Below are positions 33,326-45,200 of a DNA stretch of 64,000 bases, piece by piece; the first letter of the stretch is position 1; each line of letters starts with the position of its first letter. A program made the position numbers and the translations under genes. The stretch covers positions 48,289-112,288 of the forward strand of contig VCJN01000232.1 of assembly GCA_006384855.1 (NCBI GenBank). Reading direction: 5' to 3'. Source of the DNA: Tetraselmis striata. Its lineage: Eukaryota > Chlorophyta > Chlorodendrophyceae > Chlorodendrales > Chlorodendraceae. The notes under the pieces were generated by a model that saw nothing but the letters and a program-made list of their open reading frames with translations, ran no database searches and was not told the origin of the DNA.

Positions 33326-34866
33326 GGTGATGCCGATTAGCCACCCTGGGCCTCAGTGCCGGGCGCATTTAGCCATACTATACCGTATACCAGTACGTGC
33401 TCCGAAACCACTACTGGTACGTCGTGCAGTGGAAGTACACATCGGAAGTATCGATGTATAGTGCTATATACAGTTTGTCAGTCGGTCAGTCAGTCAGTGT
33501 TACACACGTCCCATCAAGGATTTACGCATTGTGAAATTGCGCCTATCATCAGGGACGATGGGCCGTGTAACAATCGAGGAGACATCCGTTTCAAACAGCT
33601 TTCGCCACATGTCAGCATTATACGGTAGCGACTACCTGTATAGTCCAGCGAAGCATCGATTTTTCGGCGGTGAGCTTTATTGCCGTACGGGTACCCGTCT
33701 AGTGCAGCGGATCGGGCCTATAGCCCTATAGGTGCATCACTAAAGCGCTTATCTACTAGCATGTACTACTAAGTACTATAATCCACCCACCCGCCCACCC
33801 ACCCGCCCACGGTCCTTAATTACACAGCCGTCCGATTACGATCTCACGGTTGGGAGGCCATGAGTACTGGTACTCGCTACTCGCTGTTGGTATTAATGGA
33901 AAAAAAACTCCGGTACTTCAAAGCGCTGGCAATGCGAACGCTCGCTGCTGGTAGCGACTACTTCAAAGCGCTGGCAATGCAATTCATGTAACTGTAGGCC
34001 AGTGATATAGAATAACCCGTTCATTTATCATCTGAAAAATCGACGCATCGCGGATTCAACTGTCACGTTACTTCATATATGTTATATCGTACTCGTATAG
34101 TTGTCAGACTACATTTCCCCCCCCCCCCCCCCCGGCGAAGTGCTTCGCGCGCTGAGCCGACAAGGAGAACTCAAGGTAAGATCACGGCCATGGTTGGGGT
34201 ATAGACTTTGGTGCTAAATCTTACAAATGTGGCTGCGAGGTGCACGAACGCGGCAGCAAGCACTGCCTGCCGATGGTAAGGCCAGCATGTGCGCACTGGG
34301 CCATTAGCACTGCCTACGTTGTGGCCTCGGGCGCCTCAGTCGCCCCTCTGCCCCCTTAGCACTGCCCCAGGATTTTAGCGGGTTTATAGAGGATTCATCA
34401 ATAGATCGCCAGGCGTACCGACGATATATTGACACATTATGGCAAGGCCAGCATATGAGTGCAGTCCAATGGCAAAGCATGCACGTGTATCAGCTCATAC
34501 TGATTGTGGCTTATGCCGGTCGGCAGCATTTGCTGCTCTCATGTCGGAGCTCATGGTATGCCCCCCCCCCCCCCCCCCGGGCCAAACCGTCACATGCGTT
34601 TTTGGACCCTGTGTGATGTGTGCATTATGCTAATGTTTGCGCCCGTTTTGGCGCTGGCATTTAGTTCTGACCTTGGGCGCCTCAGTGGCCCGCTGCTCCC
34701 CCAGCCGGTTTACATGGTATTCATGAATATATCTCCAGACTTACGGACGATCAATTGACACATACTGGTGTCGTCCATACTGAGGTTCTACAAGCTGGAC
34801 CTGCCTCCTGCAGCGACCGTCATAGTAACGGATGAACCCCGCCATTCTGACGTATGCACACGGCCG

Positions 34867-34867
<1 letters not shown>

Positions 34868-34935
<68 letters not shown>
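34868..34935. repeat. (GT)n microsatellite, about 34 units
   Basis: Pure GT dinucleotides followed by GAA and a G10 run. Confidence 0.97.
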
Positions 34936-34937
<2 letters not shown>

Positions 34938-36094
34938 GGGGGGGGGGGTCAATATGGATGACGTCGAGTTCTCTATATGCAGCAACACTCTACGCTGCCT
35001 TGATTTTGTGCTCAACCAGTGCTAGTCCTGTCCCGGGGGCTCCCCTCCCTCAGTCCCCTCAGCATTGTTAATTCTCCACATCTCAGTCGCGGATGACCAA
35101 TGCAGCAGCTGATTGCGGAATGCCGCAGCCCTACTGCATTCTCATTTGTCGGCACTGAAGACACCTCTTCATCCAAGAGATTCACCACCCGAAAGGCCGA
35201 CATCGAGAGCACAGATCTGCGAGACATTACAGAGCATAGGGATCAATGCGTTGATTGTATCATCGCCTTGCTGTTTTTTCCTGCATGTCACTGTGTCACA
35301 ACACACTTGGACTTCGTGGTAGAATCAAACCTGGCACAAGTTGGCAAATGAATTCAATGGTAACGGTAAACAAGTAAGTGGATTTAGCTACTTGCTGGAT
35401 GCCAATAAGTGCTGCTGTACTACTGCCAATAAGTGCATACTAGGAGTGCTGGTTCATCGAGCCATGTCGGGCGATAAATGATGCGTGACATTATGATGAT
35501 GTAGAGGCAACGAGGTCCAAGCAGTGAGGCAAGCACCAGTAGCGCCTTACTACTGCGCCGGCCACTGGCTTGCACGACATGCCTGATGCCACCGCCGTTC
35601 TTGTCATTTATTGAAAATTGTATTACAAATTGGCCATTGCATGGATCAGTTCGAAATATCTGACCATTCTCTAGCGGGTCACACTCTGAACCGGCCGCAC
35701 ATCAATAATCACACCCTCCGCTGTCCCACGGCAGGCTGAACATACCCAATGGGCCAGCTGTCACCGCCGGTGTATCAATACCTGTACGAAGCGGCGATGG
35801 CTATGGACGCTCGTGCTTACTGCTTCCTTTCCATAGTCTTTCACTGCAAAGAGGCTCGGTTGTCGATGTCCCGGATAAGCTCCACGGCCACGGATGTCCA
35901 GGTCGGAGCGCCTGCAACTCGGTCTGTGGCGAGAGGGCAGACCCGCCAAGAAGTCAAGTCCGGCCTCGTCGCATCATTCCGAAACATTAACACAAACAAT
36001 AAGGTCTTTGTGGAGAATGACCCAAATAAGCATATCTTGGCAACGATGCCACCTCCCGGGCGCATGGGCGTGGCTGTGTAATAACTTGATCGTG

Positions 36095-36300
36095 ATCGCG
36101 CCATGATTGTGTATCACTCCTCGATATATTAGCGAAAGTACCGAACCCATCGAACATTTCGTCGAGAAAGGAAAAAGCGGCACGGACAAGATGTACCCCA
36201 GGTAGAATATCCTCGGATACCGCTTTCAGATTCTTCGTCACATATCCGACGGATCTCCCTTTATGTTCGTCGCGATATGCACTGTGCAACGTAATGTTGG
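36095..36300. repeat. Dispersed divergent repeat, copy 1
   Basis: Resembles 53975-54170: shared GATATATTAGCGAAAGTAC-like start, AACCCATCGAA, AAAAAGCGGCAC, and TCGCGA(G/T)ATGCACTG(T/C)GCAA near the end. Both copies lie beside other mobile relics. No coding assigned. Confidence 0.6.
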
Positions 36301-36359
36301 TTGTCGGATGTGTTTCTACGACAGCGTACCTACCACGGCCTCCTCCGCATGCCTCGCGC

Positions 36360-36620
36360 ATGCCAGGGCGTGACTGACCGACCTCGAGGTAGCGCCGCCG
36401 CTCCTCCGGCCCAATTAGCTCCTCCCAGGTCGCCAGCGGCACCGACAGCACCCGCCACCCGGACCGCCGCAGGTGGCGCCGCTTGAGCACACCGGAGCTC
36501 AGCAGCCGGCCCGAGGTGCGCGAGAAGTGGGACGGGCCATCCGCTTCGATCGCCAGGCTGTGCTCCAGCATCGTCAAATCTACCGAGTACTTGCAGGCCG
36601 GGAGCGGTCCACAGCGATGC
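36360..36620 (-). CDS. RAP-domain fragment (probable last exon or relic)
   Basis: The minus strand encodes CKYSVDLTMLEHSLAIEADGPSHF and then LKRRHLRRSGWRVLSVPLATWEEL...RRRYLEV. This is the RAP fold, a roughly 60-residue restriction-endonuclease-like module at the C-terminus of organelle RNA-binding proteins (FASTK, algal OPR and Apicomplexan RAP proteins). The conserved EADGPSHF and LKRRHLRR.GW.V.SVP are intact. An AG acceptor (CTGCAAG) lies just before TACTCGG at about 36594. The frame runs on past the domain without a clear stop until about 35987. No upstream helical-repeat exons were found on the minus strand up to 41 kb, so the gene is partial here, broken, or has very large introns. Confidence 0.65.
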
Positions 36621-36810
36621 GGATCATCAGTATAAGTAGCAACCCGGCAAGCCGCCAGCCCAACAGATGCGGCAGCCTTGTTTGCGGGCCGCGTTACCCG
36701 CCCCCCCCCCCCCCCCCCCCCTCCTCACCCCCCCCCACCCCACCCCACCACCACCACCAAGATAGAGCGGGTAATACCAACAATGCGTATACATAAAATG
36801 AAGCAGTAAC

Positions 36811-37137
36811 GTAGACATTAGATGGCTGCTCAAGTGCTGCTACTACATGGTATGTGCATAAGCGGCCATTATTCGACGGAGCTAAGTGACCGCCGGTCTT
36901 ACTGCTACTTCGTCGTGTAGCACCGCGCATTGACACAGCCGAGCCACTACAGACACCAAGCGGGTACAGCAGCCAAATGAGTGCTACCCCATCGCGGTGC
37001 TTGGGTGGGCATGGTTGTATGTTGTCTGCTGACTAGGTCAAACGCAATTATGCCAAGTCGTCTGAGCGGTAGGAGTTACTCATACACGATGATGTGTAGT
37101 CGCGTAGAGCCGTTGATATAGTATACCAGCGGCGGCC
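36811..37137 (+). repeat. Direct repeat copy 2 (about 325 bp)
   Basis: Partner of 33000-33325. It abuts the C-terminal side of the minus-strand pogo-like transposase relic, so it is probably the terminal non-coding part of that transposon. Confidence 0.8.
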
Positions 37138-37139
37138 AC

Positions 37140-37813
37140 CAGCAACGGGCTGAACATGATCATCAACAACTCCTTCTCACATATGGTGGCCCGCCTGTGT
37201 TGCTTCCTCCACTTGCCAGTTGCGTTGGACTTGTGTTGCTTCCAGGCCAGCATAACCTTGTAGTCCAATGAAAGAAAGATGTCGACGATCCACTTCATGA
37301 ACACCTTGGTGTACATCCACACCTAATCCTGACTCGGGATCTGAGTCTATCAGTCTGTCATGCCCGCCCGAAGGAGGCAAGCTGCGACTCGGCAGCAGTG
37401 GGGGCAGGGGTTTGTCGCTCGTGTCAACTCTTGCAGTCGGGGGCAATGGGTCGAACGTGTGATGGCGACATGATTAGTAAGCCGAAAACTAATAAATCCC
37501 AAAATAGCATTAGATCGCAGCAATGCTTGAGTCTCTGTCATGCCCGCCCGAAGGAGCACATCCAGGAAGTCAACGTCGCTCGTCTAGGAAGGGGCCCGCT
37601 TCTTCCCCTTGACGACGAAGAGTGGCGGCAAGGTCGTCCCGTCAGCAAAAATGATGAGCAACCCCGTAAGGCTGAATGCGGTAGTACGCATGTGGGTGCG
37701 CATGAGGCCGAGGGCCACGTAGACGCGCTTCTTGCCGCTAGCAGCCCGGTCTCGTCCAGGTTGCAGACGTTGGAGAGAGGTAGGTCAGGGTATTTGTTGT
37801 AGACCTCTTCCAT
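37140..37813 (-). pseudogene. pogo/CENP-B-type DDE transposase relic
   Basis: The minus strand opens MEEVYNKYPDLPLSNVCNLDETGL, the first catalytic Asp context (N.DETG) of DDE_1 transposases. After a one-base frame change it reads KKRVYVALG, then LTGLLIIFADGTTLPPLFVVKGKK, the typical strand region with G...PP.FVVKGK. A TAG follows. A later frame gives DSGVWMYTKVFMKWIVDIFL, fitting the S.W.....F..W conserved stretch. Several frame changes and stops show it is dead. It belongs to the Tc1-mariner superfamily by these motifs; the exact clade is not certain. Function when intact: cut-and-paste transposition at TA sites. Confidence 0.75.
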
Positions 37814-37822
37814 GCTGTGTTG

Positions 37823-38290
37823 ATTGTTGTGCGGTTCGTACGGTATGGCGGTTAGTTGGAACCGGTAAGAGGCCGCTTCGGTCGAAGCAAAGCGGAATAT
37901 TAGCTATCACTGGTGCCAGTCCTGTCCCGGGGGCGAAAGAAATAGCAGCTATCAAACTTTGGCCAGCTATCAACCCCCCCCCCCCCCCCCCGGCCTATGT
38001 TTTGAGCGACATATGGCACCTGAAACACACAGTCAATTCTTACTGGCCTTATATTTACCACTATACTCATATGCTTGCATGCGCCCAATGCCCACGGGCA
38101 ATTTCCGCGGCCCACATATGTTATACTACATATGGTGCCATCTGTCTGCTAGTGCCCGGTCATCCGTGACCTCTAGCCCGATCTGCCACGACCTCCCGAT
38201 TATCAGCCGGCGGCCAACCGGTGTGTAACCAAAATCCGTCTGCTCAAACCACTTGTCCTTGCCTCAATCTTGCACCGCACTATTGCACCT
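37823..38290 (+). repeat. Retroelement-flanking repeat, 5' copy (candidate LTR remnant)
   Basis: Its second half (about 38010-38290) recurs directly at 47580-47871 on the far side of the gag-pol relics: CAATTCTTACTGGCCTTAT, CATCCGTGACCTCTAGCCC, GCCGGCGGCCAACCGG, CTTGTCCTTGCCTCAAT. Its first half recurs inverted at 46640-46856. The gag-like ATG begins 66 bp after the repeat ends, as expected for a 5' LTR plus leader. Confidence 0.6.
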
Positions 38291-38355
38291 ACTCGCATTG
38301 GTTTCGCTGAGTTCTTGTTCGAACCCCTGACAGCAACCCTCCCTGCTTCCGCCGC

Positions 38356-39836
38356 ATGCCATTTACCACCCGCCGCAACCCTTCTGGCTCAGCTGCTCTT
38401 GCTTCGCTTGCCCCTACCGGACCCGCCATGCATGAAGCCATGGACATCGACAAGGCGGTTGCCCGCTAGGCCGTCAAAATGTCCATCCTCGTCGAGCACA
38501 GTGATGGTGATGATGATCCGTTGGGTGACCAAGCCGATACCGTGAGCGGCATTAGTCATGTGTGCGTGTAGACACTTGGGCGGCCGCGCCTATCTTCTAA
38601 TTGAGGGCCGGCCATGAATACATGTGTAACAATGTGTCATCACAATTGGTTTCGGCGCATTTCCATATTTTTCATGTCATCACTTGATGTTGTCGGCTGC
38701 ATGACAAACATGTTGGTTTCGGAGCTTGTCTAGTAGGAGCCTTTTATCTTGCATTGCTTTTATTATCATCCATGTTTTGTTCCATGGTAGCTTTGATCAT
38801 ACATGAAAATAGCAATGGCAATGTTGTTTCAAAGAATGATAGAACATTTCTATTACATACTGAATTAGCCATAAACCATAGCGCCCACTACGTTGGTAAT
38901 ACAGTACCAAGTTATACCCGTGGTCATCATGTTGAACTAACCGTGAAGGTTAATGATTATTCATACGCGGCAAGCTGGCCACTTAACATTTTGAAGGGCC
39001 GACGTTTTGCTCCCCTGAAAACAAGGTTGTTGGTGCCAATATTGCTCAACACCGCGACGTGCATCCACTCACCAACCTAACATTTGTTTTGAACCATTGT
39101 TGCAGGCGAAAGGCAAGACCCGCGCCCCGAACAACGACATGCTCGTCTCGCGTCGCATCATGTAGCGTCGCGACCTTCGCCAGCTTGTCCTCTTCCTGAC
39201 CGACCTGCGCGAGACCATTGCGGGCATGTACTGGACCTCGACCCTCGAGTCCTGGCTCTCCCATCAATTCGACCCCCCAGTCCGACGCTGGTATGGCCTA
39301 TCGCGACCTGCTGCTCGCAACACCCGAGGCCGAGCACGAGATAGCCAATGGTGTCTTCGCTTCCACCTGATTCAACGGGTTCGGCGATTTCACATGGAAG
39401 CTCGTCGCCCACTTGTACACCAGCACCCATCTGCATGGCCTCGTCATGCGCCACTGCACCAAGCTCCACATCTCCCACCGTGACCCTCCCATGCCCAAGT
39501 CCAACGCAGAGCTTGCTCAACTCATCCGCTGGACGATGGCAACAAGCGCACACGCCCTGCCGACCCCAAGACTGACCCGCCGAACAAGTACATCCGCCCC
39601 GGCGCTGTCCCATTTCCGCTGGCCACTGCCCCGCCTCCCCCGCCTCCCCCCCGCCAGTCCCCACTCCTCCCACTGCCCCGTCCGGATATGACCGCTACAA
39701 AGGTCCCTGCGACACATGCAATGGACCGCATTCTATTATAAAGTGCCCCGTGACCTCGCCTGCCGACAAGGAGCCTTTGCGCCAGAAGGTGGCCGCCTCC
39801 AATGAAGGCTACCAAGGCCACTGCCGGGATTGACAA
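38356..39836 (+). pseudogene. Gag-like relic with CCHC zinc knuckle
   Basis: The ATG at 38356 opens MPFTTRRNPSGSAALA...MHEAMDID. A candidate first exon ends at 38541 (GTGAGC donor) and joins in phase to 39106 after TTGCAG, reading AKGKTRAPNNDMLVSRRIM and RRDLRQLVLFLTDLRETIAGMYW. After a frame change, a capsid-like stretch (FGDFTWKLVAHLYTSTHLHG) follows, and after another a zinc knuckle C-x2-C-x3-H-x4-C at 39708-39746. Broken by TAG at 38467 and 39163, a TGA near 39375 and frameshifts. It precedes the chromovirus pol on the same strand and lies inside the same flanking repeats, but it is GC-rich while pol is AT-rich, so common origin is likely rather than certain. Confidence 0.65.
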
Positions 39837-39839
39837 GTT

Positions 39840-41600
39840 GTCCCTTGAACGCAAATGACGGTTTGGGGTGGGTTATTGGATCGTATTGTAATTCAATCAG
39901 TCGATTTTCGTCCGTTCTCGTCGTGTATCCCCGAATCCGATGCTTGCTATGTGCCTGGCCTGCCCCCGAACAAGCAACATCCGACGTCTGCACACCCAGT
40001 GTTCTCCTCTTCCGGTCACGAACTGCCGGTCGAGTCGGAGCATATGCTGCCGCCATCGTGCGCGCAGGCTGCCCGGTTTTTGCTTGCGTCCGCCGACCCT
40101 GTCATGCATGCAGATAATTGGTATGCCTGCCTTTGTAGCATCAAACGCTGTGCCGCGGTTAAGTGCTATAAGCGCCGCAAATCTGCCAAATGCCGGCGCC
40201 CGCCGCCAGGCAGCGGCCCACCAGGAGCGAAGGATCCTGGGTGAGGCAGGCCCGGCAGCACCACCCCCACCTCCACATGGTGGGCGCTGGTAACCCCTAA
40301 GACCCGTACCCGGCTGGGTGCGGCAGGGGCTGAGCGGGGTGGCCGGTTGTGGCGGGTCCTTGGATCCTGCGACGACCGGGGAGCCCTACGGGGGGCTTTT
40401 AAAATAATACTCGTAGTCTTGGTAGCGCTTGCTGGCGCCGTGGGGCAGCAACCATGTACGGGAGGCTGCTAAAAATAATTCTTGTACCCTCGGCCTTGCG
40501 TCGGCCTCTCCGAAATCCGCCTACGGGTGGGGAGGGGGGTCTGCGACTTGGACGAGGGCCGCCTACTCGAAAGGGATGTTCGAAATAAAATCGTGTTTCT
40601 CGTACCTCGGTACGACCCACGACCGACATGCAGAAGATTTGGCGTACCCCCCCCCCCCCCCCCCCCCCCGTATGTGTTCCCTGTGAATCACTCGAATCCC
40701 GGCCTAGTACAACGGAGTGTTCGGAGGCGCCCTGCGGCCGACCCGTTCGGAACACCCGGGAAACCCTCAGCCGTCCCGTGAGAACGGGCGAGGGCGGCGA
40801 GCGCGAGGAGACAAGAGCCCGGCACTTAAAGGCGGGGCGGGCGTTCGGGGGCGGAGGGGGCAGGAGACATGAGCCGGAGTGCCCTGAGGGAGTCGCAGCC
40901 ATGCAGCGGGATGAGTCAGCTGGCGGTCAGCTCGGTCTGACCCTGGACGGGCGGCTACAGCGACGAGGCGCGCTGCGGAGGCGAGCGGCGCGCAGGCAAG
41001 CATGACCGGCCTGCCGCTCACGGAGCGACGACACGCGGACGGGGGGGGGGGGGGGGGGGGGTGCCCGCCTTTCCCCCCTCCAGACCCCCTTGGGGATCCT
41101 ACCGCAAGAGCTCAGGCGGGCGAGATGGAGGCAGCATCGGCGGACCGCGGCCGAGGTCGGCGGACCGCCACGGCCGGCGTGGTGGGGCGATCAGCGCCGC
41201 GACCTGCGGGATATTATCAGCAATGGCGGCAGGTGGAGCCACGATGCGCGACGACCGAAGATTGCGCGGTGCCGGTGCATTGACAATAAACAGGAAAACC
41301 TTTTCGGGGGTGGGGCGAGTACAACATTCGTAATCCCCGTACTGCCAATAAGCGGTAGTCATTCATTCGCACTGGCGATTACCCGTAGTTATCCGAAAGT
41401 AACACAGCTACTGATCACGTGATGGAAGAAGGCGGGGCTTGGAATAGAAAGAGGGCGGCCGGAAGCTTGAGCTGTAATTACACTATATGTGTTCCCTACT
41501 ATGGTGAGAGATGGCATGCCCTAAGAGCAACCCAGTCTTGGCGGTGGAGAGCAGCAGACTAGCACGTTGTAATGAATTTCAATTTCAATTTCAGTTGCCA
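39840..41600. other. GC-rich interval between gag and pol relics; no gene
   Basis: Contains C21 near 40649 and G20 near 41041 and no recognisable domain. Composition differs sharply from the AT-rich pol that follows, so it may be inserted DNA. Confidence 0.45.
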
Positions 41601-42299
41601 AATAATGCCGTGCTAAAATTTATACTGACCGGCATGACCCTTGCCCGCCTGATTCAACTGCTTTTGATCGTGAGGAATTTGGGCGATTAAATATTAAGTA
41701 CAGCCCGGTCACCCTTGATGCTTCGGCCTCTGAATTTGATGTTGTTTATCCCGAACGAATTATGTTCTAAGGAGAAACCTTTTACTGACAGCACCACAAT
41801 AAATGGTCACATTGTCTGGCTCAACCATGTTTCGGGCAAAGATACCATGTTTATGCTCAAACATTTTGACGCCCAGTGCCAAATTTCCCTTTTGACACCC
41901 GGGCTATTATTATTGTACCCCGCGGGAACTCTCCCTTGGGAAATCCTGGCAGGCTATTGCAAAAAAATTATTAGCAAAACCATACTTACCCGGCTGGCAC
42001 TTATTTATTTCACACTGCCGCCTCTGCCACTGATGACTTACCCATGCCGCCTACGGGTTGGCATGATGATGTGTACCTGCTGACTCCGCCGTGGATGAAC
42101 GGGAAGTCACTGCCTACGACGATAGCATGCGCAGTGAGCACATTATAACGCTCTTGAGCTTGAGTCTAAAGATAAGCTACCCTAACACCAGCCCAACAAA
42201 GTATTCAAAAAAAAAGCCTCAACAAGGTTTGCAACTGAAAAAGCGTTTATAAACGCGATGTCCGATAATTGTATGCTTCTGTGAAAGCCTAAATTACTG

Positions 42300-45200
42300 G
42301 ACCACCCGGACATACTGCCCCCACTATGATGTTGGATTGTGGTGCGACTTTGTGTTTTATCAGTGAGGAATATGTTCGAATGCGAAAAATAAAATCTAAC
42401 CGGGCGGGCGCTGCAAAATTATGGCACATGGACGTATGACCCTCGCTTCACAATCATGCGTATTAAAATTGGATTTCGATGGGTATCCCGCTGATGTTGA
42501 ATTTATCATCACACCATTACGGAATAATTGCGACTGTGCTCTTGGACCTTCTTTTCTGAAAGAACACAACCCAGACGTTATCTGGACGGCAGGTTCCCTG
42601 GTATTTTTTGGCAGCCACGTTATAACTTGTCCGGTCGAGCCCCGCTCTCATAATATCGATGTTATTCACGCCAATGCTATGGCCAGAGAGATACTTAATA
42701 AAGACCCCGACACTGTGTTTTTCTGCGCCGTCCTTCGCGAATAATAAGACGCCACAGCCGACAATACTGCCGAATCCATAAATCACGATACCGCTGCGAT
42801 TACCACCGACCAATCCCATGAATATACTAAAAAAATTACAGCTTTACTCCAAAAGCATAAATAAACATGCCAACCGTTGAACACCCTCCCGTTGTCCCGC
42901 CCTGGGTTTGACTTTGAAATACCATTGGTTCCTGATGCACATGTCCCTCCGGTAAAGTATATCGCCTCTCTCCTACTGATTTCGAAGAATTACAAAGACA
43001 AATTAAATGATTTTTTAGACAAAGGTTTTCTCAAGGAATCGTTTTCCCCTTATGCAGTCTTGTGTTATTTGCTTGCAAAGGCAATGGTGGTTTACGCCTC
43101 TGCATGGACTATCGCCAATTGAACAAATATGCTAATCGTATCGAATTCCCGATCCCACATCCGGACATGTTATTTGATATGCTCTCTAGAGCTACCGTTC
43201 ACTCTGCCCTTGACCTTGCTTTGGGATACCACCAACTTCGGATAAACGATCCCAACACACAGAAAACTTCGTTTAGATGCCAATCCGGTCAAATAGATTT
43301 GTTGGTCAATTATCATGCCATTTGGCCTTACGAATGCCCCATCTGCCTTTCAACGTTGGATGAACCACGTTTTACAACCGCACAATAAACTCATTAGTCC
43401 TTGTCTATCTCGACGATGTACCTATCTTCAGCAATTCCCTCGACGACCGTTTACGGCATGTAGACACCAAACTAAGCCTCTTGGCTGCACATGACATTCG
43501 ACTTCGCATGTCTGAGTGTTTTTTGGGCCCGAAACGAACTCGAATACTTAGATCATATGGTTAGCCGCTCCGGCTCCCGTCCCTTTGACAACAAAATAAA
43601 GGCTGCTAGGGATTGGGCCCCGCCCCGCACGGTACAACAAAAACAACAATTTTTAGTGTTTTGCAACTTCTACCGACGGTATGTGCATAAATATTCCCAT
43701 ATGGCTTCCCCACTTTATGACATATGCCGTGAGACAAAAAAAGGTATGGGGTGAGCGTGCACATGTTGCGTTCAATGCTCTTAAACAAGCCCTCTGCTCC
43801 GCCCCAGTGCTCATGTCCCCGTGAACCGGCCCCGACTCCGAATTTGTTATATCCTCCGATGCGTCCAAATACGCCCTAGGCGCCGTACTTCTGCAAAAAG
43901 ACTGATAGCAACCTTCGCCCTTGTGCCTATTATGCCAAGGTGCTTCAAGAAACCACAGCCAATATCCTACTTATGATCAAGAACCACGAACTGCTATCAA
44001 CGGTAGCGCGATATGGGGGTCAACCGTACATGTAGCAGTTCACCTCCATAGCTGTATGCCGATGCCGTTCAAAAAGGCATCAGTAACGAAAAACAAGCTT
44101 TCCAAAAAGAACAAGTGTCTTCGCTGATTTATCAGCCGCGGGACCGTGCACTACTATGCATGTCATCATCATACGGGTGCGGTACGACGTGGAAGCGCTT
44201 GTGATGGTCGTCTCGCATCGGGGCGAGGCGCCACCATCCCGGCCGTGGCGCCATCCATCGGCTCCGACCACGACCAAGCCAGGTAGCCGTGTGCACTATC
44301 GACGGCTCCGACTCCAGCAATTGCGCCAGCAGGCGCAGGGCGGCGTGAAGCAGGCAGCCAGCCGTAGCGGCGTCATCAGGCCGGGAGGCCGGCTCCGTAT
44401 ATTACACAGTACACGTATAAGAGTGGCTTACGCGTACTTAACGGCTGTACTGCTTAACACCGTGATGATGTCCCCGGAAACCATTATCCCCACACATAAC
44501 GCTTCACACCTATCAACCTTTTGTAAACAGTACCAAAAGGACATACATAGTGCATCATGTTTAATTTCCGCCCCAAGGGTTGTTTAATTACAAATTTATG
44601 ACCCGCAAGCAAGTCGCGCTACCGTTGATAGCAGGTCGTGACTACTTGGTGTTGTTTTTGCGCTAAATGAATGGCGCTGCTACGTAGAAGGCAATTCAAA
44701 AAACCCCACTGATACGTCATTGCAGCTCGAAAATCACTGTTACACTGATCATGATACTTGTCACCTCCCTATTCAACCGGCGTTAGGCCGCCGCCACACA
44801 CGGTGGTTACATACCATTTCCCCATACTTGGCCAAACACCCCCGCACAAGTGAACATGTGCTTGAAAATCGGTACCGCAAAGGCTCTCAAAATGAGGCCG
44901 ACGCCATGTCTCGTCGTCGGCCCGATCTGCGCTATCCCAACATTTACTCGACAAAGACCCCGAGCACGTGCATGATTTCTTATCCACCATGTGCCACTTA
45001 CGAGTGGCCCTTGCTCTCGTTGCCCACATTAAATCTGATTACAAATTCGACGCCAAGCAATGGTCCGTGTTCGCTTTGATGTTGCTGATGAGCTTTATTG
45101 GATGGCCGATAAATCTGCCTCCCCACTTTCGACGACAAACTATTAATCTGATTTTCGGCGAGTTTCATGATGCCGCTGGTCACACCGATTTCGAACGCAC

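Larger units (their letters stand above)
32163..35980. other. Gene-poor stretch after the plus LRR gene
   Basis: No gene is recognised. It contains one copy of the repeat shared with 36811-37137, an exact minus-strand 13-mer at 33398, a C16 run near 34117, a C17 run near 34561 and the (GT)n array. Base composition is mixed and open frames are short. Confidence 0.55.

Noticed and set aside
34561-34578. Homopolymer runs as pure assembly artefacts
   Set aside because: Lengths may be inaccurate, but their consistent sense-strand C bias and fixed position after donors argue that the tracts themselves are real.
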